The position numbers and the translations under genes were made by a program. From Arthonia radiata (Eukaryota > Ascomycota > Arthoniomycetes > Arthoniales > Arthoniaceae), in assembly GCA_002989075.1 (NCBI GenBank), contig PSQN01000017.1:620001-684000 (forward strand): a DNA stretch of 64,000 bases, given 5' to 3'. Each line of letters begins with the position of its first letter. The stretch's first letter is position 1. The notes below the pieces were generated by a model that saw nothing but the letters and a program-made list of their open reading frames with translations, was not told the DNA's origin and ran no database searches. This document shows, one piece after another, positions 10,684 to 20,260 of this stretch.

Positions 10684-12232
10684 ATGGGTATGTCATTAAC
10701 CACCGGTCTTTGAACAACACAAGCTTTGTGCCAAAGTTCTTCCCCCTCCCATCGCTGACTGCGCCTCCCCCAATTTCTTGGCTTGAATTAATATACAATT
10801 CTGTCCAGTTCTCAACGCCAAAAAGCAGCTCCATGAATATCATCGCTCCAAGTCCAACCAGAACAAGATGCCACGTCCCGGTCCCGCGCCGAATGGCGAT
10901 CTCAACGGCGACGCTGCTGCCAACGAGAGCACCTCTCTTCTGAACCCGTCGTCGCACAACTCAGAGCAAAAGGGTCTTCCCAAGAGGATAGTCAGCACCG
11001 TATGGCAGGTCCTCAAGAGCAACTACGCCAACGTCCTCTTAATATTCGTCCCGCTGGGCATCATATTCGGCGCGCTCGGGAAAGACCCCGTCACCGTCTT
11101 CATTCTCAACTTTTTGGCCATCGTTCCACTGGCGGCGCTTCTATCCTTTGCGACGGAAGAGCTCAGTGCGAAACTTGGACAGACCATCGGTGGCCTTATG
11201 AATGCCACCTTTGGCAATGCGGTCGAGCTCATTGTCAGCATTATTGCTTTGCGCGACAACCAAATAAGGATTGTACAATCCAGCATGCTCGGCAGCATTT
11301 TGTCTAATATCTTACTGGTATGAGGCCTGATTTGAAGCGACCCGGTTCCACTGCTGACTCTCGTCAAGGTTCTTGGATGCTGCTTCGTCTCCAGCGGCAT
11401 TAGGCGCGAATCATCCACGTTCAATAAGGTCGTCGCATCTACAATGTCCTCGTTGATGGCCGTCTCTTCCGCCTGTCTCATTATACCTGCAACGCTTTGG
11501 GCCGCGCTTCAAAACTCCGACCCTGAGCAACGACACGAAGCTGAAGGCAAGATCCTCCTACTGTCGCGCGGCACATCCATGATCATGCTTGGCCTCTACA
11601 TTCTCTACTTGTATTTCCAACTCAAATCGCATAAGCACCTTTTCGACACCGAGCAACAATCTAATCCCGAGGGGGACGACGACGAGGAAGGACCAAAAGA
11701 GGGGGAGATCCTCCCACCGATTCCTGCAGGCATCGCCTTGGTCATCATCACTCTCGCTGTGGCAATTTGCGCCGAATATCTGGTCGACAGTATTGACGCC
11801 ATCGTCGAGCGCACCGGCATATCAAAGACGTTCGTCGGCCTCATTCTTCTACCCATCGTAGGGAACGCGGCCGAGCATGTCACCGCTGTTATCGTCGCGT
11901 GGAAAGACAAGATGGACCTGGCGCTTGGTGTTGCTATCGGCAGCAGCATGCAGATTGCGCTCTTCGTCACACCCTTCCTCGTCATCCTTGGTTGGGCGAT
12001 GGACCGCGAGATGACGCTCCAATTCAAGGGCTTCGAGACGGTGGTGTTCTTCTTGAGTGTCCTCGTGGTCAACTATTTGATTCAAGACGGTCAGAGCAAC
12101 TACCTCGAGGGCGCTATGTGCATTGGCACGTACCTCATCATCGCTATCGCTTTCTACGTCTACCCGGATGATGCTGGCGATATCGGCTCGAGCGTGACTG
12201 GCTTCTTTAGCGGCTTCCTTGGGTCGACTTGA
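10684..12232 (+). CDS. VCX1: Vacuolar Ca2+/H+ antiporter (CAX/Vcx1 family)
   Basis: Exchanges protons for cytosolic Ca2+ at the vacuole membrane. Exons 10684-10687, 10809-11317 and 11369-12232 give 458 aa. The first coding exon is just ATGG; the 121-nt intron ends CTGTCCAG and joining makes [16 protein letters not shown], a basic cytosolic N-terminus. The second intron ends in AAG and restores NILLVLGCCF. Both CAX signature repeats are present: [13 protein letters not shown] in the first half and [19 protein letters not shown] in the second, each followed by a helix ([20 protein letters not shown]). About eleven membrane segments and an acidic central loop ([13 protein letters not shown]) match the family. 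Confidence 0.94.
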
Positions 12233-12417
12233 TATTGCATTCACGCACAGGAGTGGGAGGGTACCAAAATTGGAAAGGACGGCCGTGTACAATATTGACT
12301 TGTTCGAGATACCCCGAATTCAGGATTCTACTACAAGATCTCCTTTTTCACTCTGCTGACGTCTCACCTCAAGCCTAGTCGCCACCCACCATCCGCGAAT
12401 TGCGAATATACGATCCT

Positions 12418-13522
12418 TCAATGCCAATACCGGATGCTGATCCCCTTGACACCTTCCCAGCCGTCATCCAACGCCTTCAGAACATCCTCAGGCAACGGCC
12501 CCTTCTCCAAGTCTACTAGATTCTGCGCTAGCTGCTCCGGGCTCGACGCCCCGATAATCACCGCATCTCCCATCTCTCGCTTCAAAAGGCTATGGTTTGT
12601 CATCCACCGGAGCGCGCACTCCGCCTCTGTGAGCCCGTGCTTCTTCGCTACCGGTCGCAGCATGTCAAGTGCGGCGAAGTACCCTTCGTTCCAGTATCGC
12701 ATCCGGTACATCTTCCCTTGCCAGCGGTTTGGGTCGAAGCGGGAGCCGGACTCAATGGAGCTGTCCGTGGACTCGCGGTGGTAGCGGGAGGTGAGGTAGC
12801 CGCCGGCAAGGGGGTTGTCTGCACGTTTCCATGTCAGTACAAGATCTCCACGATTTCGGACATTCAGGGAAAGAGTATGAACAGGACTTACAGTTGTAGA
12901 ACGCGATACCGTAGTGTCGCAGGCAGGGGAACAGCTCGGGCTCGACAGACCGGTGGAGGGCGTTGTACACGCCTTGATACACGCTCGGCTTCACCCATCC
13001 ATTCTTCTCACAGACCTCGCAGATCTGCGCCACCTCCCACGCCTGGTAATTCGAGATACCAACACGCTTGAATAAACCTTGCTGATACAGCTCGTTTACC
13101 GCCCGAAACGTCTCCTCATACGGCGTCGTCCGGTCCGGGCCATGCAAATACCACATATCGAGCTTCTCCGTCTTCAGCGCCTTCAGCGACTTCTGGACGT
13201 TGATCCTGATGTGCTCAGCCGTGTGGCGCCACCCGCCCTCGGGCTGGTCGTCAGCGGTCATGGGCTTGCCGGCCGTGGGATAGTACTTGGTGTCCATGAC
13301 GATGCCGCGGGACTGCCAGTCAAGGTCCGCGAGCATCTCCTCGGAGGAGCCCTGCCCATAGTAGCGCGCGGTGTCGATCTCGTTGTGCCCGTGGGATTGG
13401 AAGATGTCGAGGATTTTGGCGCAGGTTTTGGGGTCGGTGGTGCGGACTTGCTCTTTGCCTTCTTTGCCGAAGGTCATGGCGCCGAAGACGATGTTGACGG
13501 TGGTTTTTTGTGCGGAGGTCAT
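12418..13522 (-). CDS. Aldo-keto reductase, AKR7 (aflatoxin-aldehyde reductase) type
   Basis: NADPH-dependent aldehyde/ketone reductase, probably cytosolic. Exons 13522-12892 and 12818-12418 give 343 aa; the intron (GTAAGT, GTGCAG, 73 nt) restores FYNYNPLAGGYLTS, the AKR7 motif. The tetrad is visible: Asp and Tyr in NEIDTARYYGQG, Lys in VMDTKYYP and His in WYLHGPDR. The C-terminal cofactor region (GDAVIIGASSPEQLAQNL) is complete. It converges on the antiporter gene with a gap under 200 bases. Confidence 0.93.
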
Positions 13523-14102
13523 GGTTGCGGTGGCGTTGCTGTGCCAAATGCTGAGTATGGTCCTGTGAAGGATTGTCAGGGGTGCTTTGGGTCCTGATAT
13601 ATTGCAATGGTGGTTCCTCTCGTGCTCGGTGGTATTGGTGGTCTTTTCATATTAATACCGAATCCTCGAACGTCTCGACATTCTCCAGGACTTTCCAATG
13701 GCGTTTAGACATGCGTCAATGGAGATTGCTAAACTCCAGATCTCATCCGATTAAGGCCGTGGTCATTGTCGGGGAAGCGGGCGCCGAGGCTGATGTATTT
13801 CGCCGTTGTTCAACTGTGGATCTCATCGTTTCTGCTGCGTCTAACGACGATGTGCTCATTTGCGGCCAGTAAGCAGTAGTGTCTATAGTAAAAATGGTCC
13901 TCATCAAGCCGTTCACTTCTTTCATCGTCTTTTGGTACAAAGTGGACGGATGCAAACGTCTACTCTCGAAGAACACACGTCCACCATGATACACACTGCG
14001 AGCGTCCGTGGCGAGGACGCGTGAATATCAACCGAAAGCTTGGGGCGCTTGACGCAGAACTACAACAGAATTTGATTAGGTAAAGAGGTCATTCTCGAAA
14101 TC
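13523..14102. other. Divergent promoter region, AKR / MBOAT genes
   Basis: About 580 bases between two divergent starts; no gene seen. A single ACGCGT sits about 80 bases before the MBOAT start, which is within chance expectation. Confidence 0.5.
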
Positions 14103-15743
14103 ATGGATCCCGTCACAATGAACATTGAAGGCGCCGTCTGGAGTGCACTTCGCGATACACACAGAACAGCCCTGGAAGGCCTACATCTGCTGCAACAATA
14201 CACGTGGCAAGATGCAAAGGACGCCTACGTGTATCTCGTCACCGAGATTGTACCCGGACCAATGAGTCTGAGCTACTTCGTCCCATTCATACTGCTACCG
14301 TTGGCGTTGATGATTCCCCCGCAGACGCTGTCGCACAAACAGCTGTGCTGCTACTTTCTACCGCCTATCTATGCCGGCGTCATTCATGCGTGGTCTGTCA
14401 TGGGCGGTGTGGATGTCATCTCTGTGGATGGTCTTTTGTGGAGTACGCTATTGATCGGATTTCGGGATGTGAGGAAGGACTTCAGGAGGCTTTTGATCGT
14501 CCCTGAGCGTGCTGAACCCACCCGAAAAAATATTAGCAACGCGCCTAATGGCGCTAACGCTGAACGTTCAAATGAGAAGTCTGGCGAGAAAACCGTGGGG
14601 TCGCTGCAGCCAGACGCTTCGACAGCTCACGAGACGGCTGAGACTGATGGCCTTCAGCCAACGGGCGAGAATGGCATATTTGAGCAGTCTTATCCAACAG
14701 AGCTTCTACCTCGACTGAAGTGGGTGCTCACGCTTCTTGGGTCCACGCGCTTTTGTGCCTGGCTCATCGGCTCACCTACGAGGGACCAATGGCAGCTTCG
14801 CAATGTTCGCTCGCATCCCAGCCGGAAACGCTTCGTAGCAGCCTTGATCGGACCAACTATCTTCATACAAGCGTTGGTTCTACCGCTTGTCCTTCAACTT
14901 AGCATGTACGACCCGAGCATCATCTCGACTTCGCCGCCAAAGCAAGCAAAAGCGAGTGTTCCCTTACTTGGCAGCTCGGCGAAGGCGCCACCACAGACAG
15001 TCGTTTTTCTGCAGCAGCACGTCCCTGCATCAATCTTGAGCGCCTTCACGACGGGCTTGTATGTTGCTTGTGTCCTCTCAGGCGGGTACTATCAACGCAC
15101 GGGTCTTGTCGTGCTATCTAACTATCTCTTTGGTCTGCCTTCAGACTCTTGGTCCCCGCACACCTTACCCAACAATTTTGGGTCCATGTCGAGCGTGTTT
15201 GACCACGGGGTGAGCGGCCTCTGGGGCAAGTGGTGGCATCAGATCATGCGCCAGATGGTGTCGGGACCGGGCCTTGCATTAGCAGACTACATTGGTCTGA
15301 CTGAAGAGCGGCTCACGCGTGAAAAAGATCACCGACGCAAAGAAATGCTGTGGAATTGCAGATACACCCTGCAGGTCATCAGCGGATTCTTCTTCTCAGG
15401 CATCTCGCACATGGGTCTCATACCTCCGCTTATCCTAGGGGGAATGGGCCTGCGGCTACGGATAGCGAGCTTTTTCACAGTACAAGCCGTTGCTGTCATC
15501 TTTGAGCGTCTCGTCGCATCAATGTTTGCTACGGAAACATCGGAGCAGAAGTTTAGACCACAGTCTGTGCTCAAGACAACATCGCTGCGCGCTCTGCGTC
15601 TAGCATGGGTCATAGCATGGCTGAGTTTGACTCTACCGCTACTACATTTACCAGCCGATAGACTTGGATGGTGGAAGCTGTATCCACCGCCCGGTTACCC
15701 GCCGAGATTTCGATATTACATGCGCGGGGATTGGATCCCTTGA
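14103..15743 (+). CDS. Wax-synthase-like membrane-bound O-acyltransferase
   Basis: Predicted to move an acyl or acetyl group from CoA to a hydroxyl acceptor at the ER or another membrane. Single exon, 546 aa, with eight or so hydrophobic segments. The wax-synthase/MBOAT_2 signature is present: WGKWWHQIMRQMV near residue 378 and the conserved His in FFFSGISHMG near 435. Between residues about 140 and 200 there is a polar, probably cytosolic insert. Fungal members of this family often act on secondary metabolites (acetylation of terpenoids or trichothecene-like compounds), but nothing nearby looks like a biosynthetic cluster, so the acceptor is unknown. Confidence 0.82.
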   Translation: MDPVTMNIEGAVWSALRDTHRTALEGLHLLQQYTWQDAKDAYVYLVTEIVPGPMSLSYFVPFILLPLALMIPPQTLSHKQLCCYFLPPIYAGVIHAWSVMGGVDVISVDGLLWSTLLIGFRDVRKDFRRLLIVPERAEPTRKNISNAPNGANAERSNEKSGEKTVGSLQPDASTAHETAETDGLQPTGENGIFEQSYPTELLPRLKWVLTLLGSTRFCAWLIGSPTRDQWQLRNVRSHPSRKRFVAALIGPTIFIQALVLPLVLQLSMYDPSIISTSPPKQAKASVPLLGSSAKAPPQTVVFLQQHVPASILSAFTTGLYVACVLSGGYYQRTGLVVLSNYLFGLPSDSWSPHTLPNNFGSMSSVFDHGVSGLWGKWWHQIMRQMVSGPGLALADYIGLTEERLTREKDHRRKEMLWNCRYTLQVISGFFFSGISHMGLIPPLILGGMGLRLRIASFFTVQAVAVIFERLVASMFATETSEQKFRPQSVLKTTSLRALRLAWVIAWLSLTLPLLHLPADRLGWWKLYPPPGYPPRFRYYMRGDWIP

Positions 15744-15936
15744 GGGAATCTGAGCCCTTGTGAGTTCAATAATCATCCGTTCATCTACTTTCAGGCCGTC
15801 AACCAGGATTCCGAGTGGACAGCTCAACCTGTCCCGCCACATTGTTCATCAACATCAATGATCAGACCTTGACAACTATCTCATGTTCGGCGCGCTGCTC
15901 GCTTCCTCCGCTCACACAAGAATCGCATTCCTGTTT

Positions 15937-16461
15937 TCACGAACGCGAGCATCGTTTGCCCGGAGCATTCGACGCATTGTGTCGGAATTGAACATTCTTA
16001 GTTCTTGGCCGAACTGGCGATGGTTCAGCACGTTCCGCACGGCGTGGGTAGGGAGTTTCGTACGCTGGACCTACAGTTCGTGGAGCTCTTGGTAGTCGCA
16101 ATTCAGCATTATATGGTCGGCAATAATATCTTCCATCGCGTTCGGGTTCGGCTCTATCAGCGTCAACACACGATCTGTCATGACGCCCCTCACGGTATAG
16201 CCGGACATACAGCCGCGTATAGTAGAAATATTCCCTTGGCCTGGCCCATCTTGCGGCCTCAGGACGTCTAGGCGCGGTCCAGACCTCGGTTCTGGTATGG
16301 CGCCTTCTCTCTGCATCGTGAAGTACTGGTTGCCAGGTCTCTGAGTTGAAGGGCGTTCTTCGCTCTCGACTCAAGCCGTGACAAAGACAGTACAAGAAGG
16401 GCGCCAGCACAACAATACACACGATGGGAACGACAATCCACACGGTTGATGAGCCAGCCAT
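15937..16461 (-). CDS. Small single-pass membrane protein (cluster member 1)
   Basis: From ATG 16461 the frame gives 174 aa: a hydrophobic N-terminal segment (VWIVVPIVCIVVLAPFLYC, residues about 7-25) then a long Arg/Tyr/Pro-rich tail. No family recognised. The first ~45 residues are the secure part. From about 16316 downward a second frame (ending near 16071) also reads like protein, for example DRVLTLIEPNPNAMEDIIAD, so an intron may switch frame; I could not find a splice pair that decides it. Its layout matches the four minus-strand genes that follow. Confidence 0.5.
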   Translation of the reverse strand: MAGSSTVWIVVPIVCIVVLAPFLYCLCHGLSRERRTPFNSETWQPVLHDAERRRHTRTEVWTAPRRPEAARWARPREYFYYTRLYVRLYREGRHDRSCVDADRAEPERDGRYYCRPYNAELRLPRAPRTVGPAYETPYPRRAERAEPSPVRPRTKNVQFRHNASNAPGKRCSRS

Positions 16462-17429
16462 ACTTCTCGGTGATTGATGAGGTAAAGGTGTTGAACAGGA
16501 CGGAGGCTGACAACAGAAGAAAGCTGGGATATGAAGGTTTCAGCGACATCTCTGACGTATTTTTAAGGTGAAATACGCAAGCTGCTTTGCGCTCGACACG
16601 TATGGCTTGCTTGTTAGCCACACTTTGACCGCGAATGTCCAGGCAAACAGACCCTGGAAGCCTCATTTCTTGAGGCAGCATCTGCCTTTTTGCAAACTTT
16701 GGGCAGGAGTTTGCTTGAGCGATTGAAGAGGTTCATAAGTATTTGGACTATGAACACGTACAGAAATTTTCTGTCAGCGTCTCGTGACGTTGACATCGTC
16801 ATCATTCTGAAATCAGGCTGAACAGCTTGTCAATTCGCAAGCTTTGATGCATCACTCTCCGCTCGACATCCACATCATCCAGCCGCGCCTGTGAGGTTTT
16901 CTTGACAGCCTCAATTCAGGAGTTGATTGCGATTCGGGTGGTACAAGAACTGGAAATTGACAGGCCAGTGACTTGTTCGATGATGATTGGAAGAGGTTGA
17001 TGAAACCAAGTCCTCACAGAATCGTCGTCAATATATAAACATTCGCAACGCAAACCATTCACAAACGATCCGCAAGCGTTTGCTACGACCGCCTCGCCAC
17101 CTCGACTCTATCAAACGTGGTACTCATCCTGGAACATGGGCCTTCGAACAAACGGGTATCGGCGACTGTTTCCATCAACAAGATACGTCTGAACAAGGAA
17201 GTTGTGGAATGATTTGCTCGAAGCAGCAAGTGGTAGGCGAAGACGCGACGAAGACCTAGTCCCAAAGAATTCGTCACACTATTCCACGTCTCTCAACATT
17301 GGACATCTTTCCCTTCGATGACCGTTTGCACCCTCAATATCCGACCATCAATTGAGCCCATGATCGTGACTGTCTACGATAGTATTCACGTCGCCATTGG
17401 CCACGTCCGTTATTGCGTTGCCCCAGGGA
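16462..17429. other. Intergenic within the small-membrane-protein cluster
   Basis: No convincing gene. A 63-codon minus frame from ATG 16805 has one weak hydrophobic stretch (FLYVFIVQILMNLF) and could be a degenerate extra member, but it lacks the juxtamembrane pattern of the others. Confidence 0.4.
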
Positions 17430-18275
17430 CTACTGCTGCCGTACTCGATCAGGGTCGCGATAAGAGCTTGGCGGCTGTCTCCCTGATGCTCGTCTCTGCG
17501 GAGATGCTTTGCGGTTTCCGCTTGGCCCACGGCTTGGGTGCTGTCGAGACACATCTCTCTGCGGAGATGCTCTGCGGTTTCCACTTGGCCCATGGCCTGG
17601 GTGCTCCCGAGACACATCTCGACTATGTTTTGCACCAGAGCTGCCATCTTTATGTTGGCCCGACCGCCCCCTCAACAATCTTTGCGGTCCATCCTCTTTT
17701 GCCTTCGACTGTCTTGGGCGTTCGGCAGGCGAGCTGATGGCGTCAGGCTTTTGAGCTGAGCCCTTGCGATTTGTTGACTGTGGGTTGAGCCGGCTAGGTG
17801 CACTGCTCGCTCTCTGTTTAGCGGTGTTTCCAGCAGCAAGCTTCAATCCTTGCTGAGCTTGCTTCTGGGCAGTACCGGATTTTGGTGCTTGGTCTTTTGC
17901 TTGTGCTTCGCCTGCGGGCGCTCGAGCTCCGGCAGCACCTGCTTGTGGTGCTTGGCCGCATCGCGGCGCTTGAGCGGTCCTTGTAGCATTGTTGGGACCC
18001 GGACCTTGTTTCACTTTTGGTCCTGCTCCTGCTCCTGCTCCTCCTGCTCCTCTACCGTCACCACCACCAGCATCTCCTCCACCGCTCGGACGTCCATTTC
18101 CCAGAGGCCCTCCTGGACGAGGCCCTGAGGACGGTCCGCGGCGGCGTTCGATATCCAGCTGACGAGAACGATTGATTGCATACTGAAGATAGAAGACAAT
18201 CAGTAGGAATCCCGTCACGCCGAAGACACAACCCAGGATCAGACCGGTCGCGTCTTTGTCGGCTTTCTCAGACAT
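17430..18275 (-). CDS. Single-pass membrane protein with long basic, disordered tail (cluster member 2)
   Basis: 281 aa, one exon. One membrane segment near the N-terminus (LILGCVFGVTGFLLIVFYLQY, about residues 12-32), no signal peptide cleavage site, then a Gly/Pro/Ala/Gln-rich and finally Arg/Ser-rich tail of about 245 residues. The tail ends with two copies of a 21-residue unit (DVSREHPGHGPSGNRRASPQ and a close variant). The tail is probably cytosolic by the positive-inside rule. Function unknown; the composition suggests a disordered tether or nucleic-acid/acidic-partner contact, which is inference. Confidence 0.65.
   Translation of the reverse strand: MSEKADKDATGLILGCVFGVTGFLLIVFYLQYAINRSRQLDIERRRGPSSGPRPGGPLGNGRPSGGGDAGGGDGRGAGGAGAGAGPKVKQGPGPNNATRTAQAPRCGQAPQAGAAGARAPAGEAQAKDQAPKSGTAQKQAQQGLKLAAGNTAKQRASSAPSRLNPQSTNRKGSAQKPDAISSPAERPRQSKAKEDGPQRLLRGRSGQHKDGSSGAKHSRDVSREHPGHGPSGNRRASPQRDVSRQHPSRGPSGNRKASPQRRASGRQPPSSYRDPDRVRQQ
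17493..17618 (-). repeat. 63-nt tandem repeat, two copies
   Basis: Copies 17493-17555 and 17556-17618 are about 90% identical and encode the 21-aa repeat at the C-terminus of the 281-aa protein. The low divergence indicates a recent in-frame duplication. Confidence 0.85.
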
Positions 18276-18822
18276 CGCAGGGGTGATGTTTGCAGCGCAA
18301 GGGCTGAGGACGCCTGATGATGAGAGACTGACAGGGGACAGAGCCTTTTGATGCCACGGCTTGAGACATGTTTGCTTGCAAATGAGCTGGATGTGTTGGC
18401 AAGGCTAACAAGTACTCGTGGCTTTCGAATTCTGATAACACGCGCACGACCAGCAAGTATATCGCTGGCCCCTTCTGAAGCTTGTAGTCGCGCTCGAGCG
18501 ACGCAAACCTTAGCCTCAGCCCTTCGTCGGCGAAGCTGTGACACCCAAGTCTTCTCAACAACATTGTTTGTATGCTCAAGGTGCACCCTACACTCTCCAT
18601 CCTCCTACCAACAACACTGACGATGCAGACTTGAAATAATCTGAGACTGTCAACAGGCAAGCGCGTGCTGTCTTTGAAATGATGGGTGATGCTCTGGACA
18701 TCCGGGAAATACTCCGACAGAATGACAGATAAAATGGGCAAATCTTCGTTTGGCTGGCATACTGGACTCGCTGCTACAGCCTCTTGCACACCGTAGATTG
18801 ACCAATACATCGCCGCATCCGC
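18276..18822. other. Intergenic within the cluster
   Basis: Carries the promoter of the 281-aa gene and the 3' end of the 65-aa gene. Open frames on either strand here look like chance. Confidence 0.5.
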
Positions 18823-19020
18823 CTAGTGGCCCGGCCATCTCCTCAAATCCACACGACCGTCATGGTGCCGCACAAACGCCTGCCCGTGCCGATTGCCACG
18901 TCGGTTGGCTGGGTTCCCTCCCCACTCGCCTTGGGCGCGAATGCAACAAATTGCGGCTCCTCCTATTACAAAGAAAGACACCAGGACGACGATGACCACG
19001 ATGATGACTTGGTCGACCAT
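18823..19020 (-). CDS. 65-aa single-pass membrane micro-protein (cluster member 3)
   Basis: ATG 19020 to TAG 18823. Residues 4-27 form one membrane helix (VIIVVIVVLVSFFVIGGAAI) ending in a Cys pair (ICCIRAQ), followed by a short basic tail that ends HHDGRVDLRRWPGH. The final block is nearly the same as that of the 62-aa protein at 20261-20449 (RPDGREELRRWPGA), and in both the motif ends one residue before the stop. Selection for an exact tail on a tiny protein argues that it is a real gene. Function unknown. The upstream region carries a TATA box and three MluI boxes. Confidence 0.72.
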   Translation of the reverse strand: MVDQVIIVVIVVLVSFFVIGGAAICCIRAQGEWGGNPANRRGNRHGQAFVRHHDGRVDLRRWPGH

Positions 19021-19235
19021 TTTATTTGATAACTGATGTAGATTGTTTGGATGCGCTGAGATTCTGGATCTGTCAAAAGATGGTGGTAAATGTGCGCGCC
19101 GAAATTGCGTTAGATGGTACGTCGAATGATGGCTGAATGATGTGTTTGAATGTTGATTTGATATTGCGCAGAGATGGAGTCGTCGGTGAAGTCTGCAGAA
19201 GCAAAAGCAGCAAGTCAGGTGCTATGCCTGCTGCC

Positions 19236-19241
19236 TATATA
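19236..19241 (-). promoter_or_regulatory. TATA box candidate for the 65-aa gene
   Basis: TATATA inside the palindrome CTATATAG, about 215 bases before the ATG at 19020 and just downstream (in gene orientation) of the triple MluI-box array. Confidence 0.45.
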
Positions 19242-19256
19242 GCCACGAGGTGCCAA

Positions 19257-19286
19257 ACGCGTCCCCAAACGCGTCCCCAAACGCGT
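19257..19286 (-). promoter_or_regulatory. Three MluI cell-cycle boxes (ACGCGT) at 12-nt spacing
   Basis: ACGCGT at 19257-19262, 19269-19274 and 19281-19286, each within a repeated 12-mer AAACGCGTCCCC. ACGCGT is the MBF (Mbp1/Swi6) site that drives G1/S genes in yeasts and is conserved in ascomycetes. Here it sits 237-266 bases upstream of the 65-aa gene and also downstream of the 163-aa gene's stop, so the 65-aa gene is the likelier target. It could instead be a simple 12-nt expansion. Confidence 0.55.
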
Positions 19287-19426
19287 CCCCGAGCCAAGTC
19301 CCTAGGTCTTCGGACTGACAGTGGCGATGACTCATACGACGAACGAACGACATAGAAACCATCGCTAGGTCAAAGCCAACACAACGACGGTTCGAGATTG
19401 TAGATGTGGCGGACGCATGGACTTGC

Positions 19427-19918
19427 CTAGCTTGGCTTCGGGGCGTCCTGTCCGTTCTGCTCCGCTTTGCCTTCGCCTTTGGCTGCCTCCGCTTCTTTGG
19501 CCGGTTCCTCTTCTTTCGTGGGCTCAGCTTCTTTAGCAGGTTCCTCTTCTTTGGCCGGCTCCGCTTCTTTGGCGGGTTCCTCATCCTTCGCAGGCTCAGC
19601 TTCTTTCGCGGGTTCCTCTTCTTTGGCCGGCTCCGCTTCTTTAGCCGGCTCGGCTTCAGGAGCAGCAGCAGCAGCATCTGGAGCAGGTGGCTCTTCGGGA
19701 GGTGCTGGAGCGGGTGGTTCTTCAGGAGGTGCTGGAGCAGGCGGTTGCTCCAAATTTATGGGATCTCTCCGATGTCTGTGTCGACCTCGATGAGGCTCTC
19801 GGATATCGTACACAGGTATCGTCTGTTCGAACGCGTTCCAATGGCCGGCAATGAAGATCCAGAGGGCGAGGAAAATGATGACGGAGCTTATGATGACGAT
19901 GACGATGGCAATTTCCAT
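19427..19918 (-). CDS. Single-pass membrane protein with Glu/Pro/Ala/Lys repeat tail (cluster member 4)
   Basis: 163 aa, one exon. A strong membrane helix lies at residues about 3-25 (IAIVIVIISSVIIFLALWIF), then a juxtamembrane stretch NAFEQTIPVYDIREPHRGRH RHRRDP, aligning with NHFGNMAMFD..EPGRGRWHRVRRPDG in the 62-aa protein, so the two look paralogous. From about residue 57 the tail becomes repetitive: PEEPPAPAP units, an Ala run, then ten 6-aa units alternating EAEPAK and EEEPAK. The tail is rigid, charged and probably cytosolic. No known family. Confidence 0.68.
   Translation of the reverse strand: MEIAIVIVIISSVIIFLALWIFIAGHWNAFEQTIPVYDIREPHRGRHRHRRDPINLEQPPAPAPPEEPPAPAPPEEPPAPDAAAAAPEAEPAKEAEPAKEEEPAKEAEPAKDEEPAKEAEPAKEEEPAKEAEPTKEEEPAKEAEAAKGEGKAEQNGQDAPKPS
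19478..19744 (-). repeat. 18-nt and 27-nt coding tandem repeats
   Basis: 19478-19657 encodes ten hexapeptide units of the EAEPAK/EEEPAK type (36-nt higher-order period); 19679-19744 encodes about two and a half PEEPPAPAP units (27-nt period). Both keep frame. Confidence 0.85.
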
Positions 19919-20260
19919 GGTGTCTGGCTATTAGGGAAATTTGCTGGATGGTATGCAAGTCTGGGGCAAATTGCAGTCCTGGATATTGTGCGATACGGGA
20001 ATGCTATGAATACCGAACGCTGGTGCTATGGACGAGTCCAACTTGCAAGTACATGTGAGCTCGAGGAAGCCCGAACGAGGGCCGCACACAAACGGTGATG
20101 CCGCTCTTCAGCGCACCCCAAACGCAGCTTGAGCATCTTCGCACTGCTCTAGGCAAAGGCGTCCAACCTGACAGGTAAGCATTGCAGTCCGATACAGTTG
20201 GTCCGACGTCTTACATGAATCTTCCTGGACAGCCTCTCCTGCGTAACCAGCTCAGTCCCC
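19919..20260. other. Intergenic within the cluster
   Basis: Promoter of the 163-aa gene and 3' flank of the 62-aa gene. The long plus-strand frame through 19406-20098 is the mirror of the repeat tail and is not a gene. Confidence 0.5.

Noticed and set aside
14103-15743. Secondary-metabolite cluster around the MBOAT gene
   Set aside because: No PKS, NRPS, terpene cyclase, P450 or pathway regulator in the neighbourhood; the AKR and MBOAT genes alone do not make a cluster.
19406-20098. 230-codon plus frame rich in Phe/Leu/Gly/Arg
   Set aside because: Antisense of the EAEPAK repeat tail; its length comes from the repeat lacking stops on both strands.
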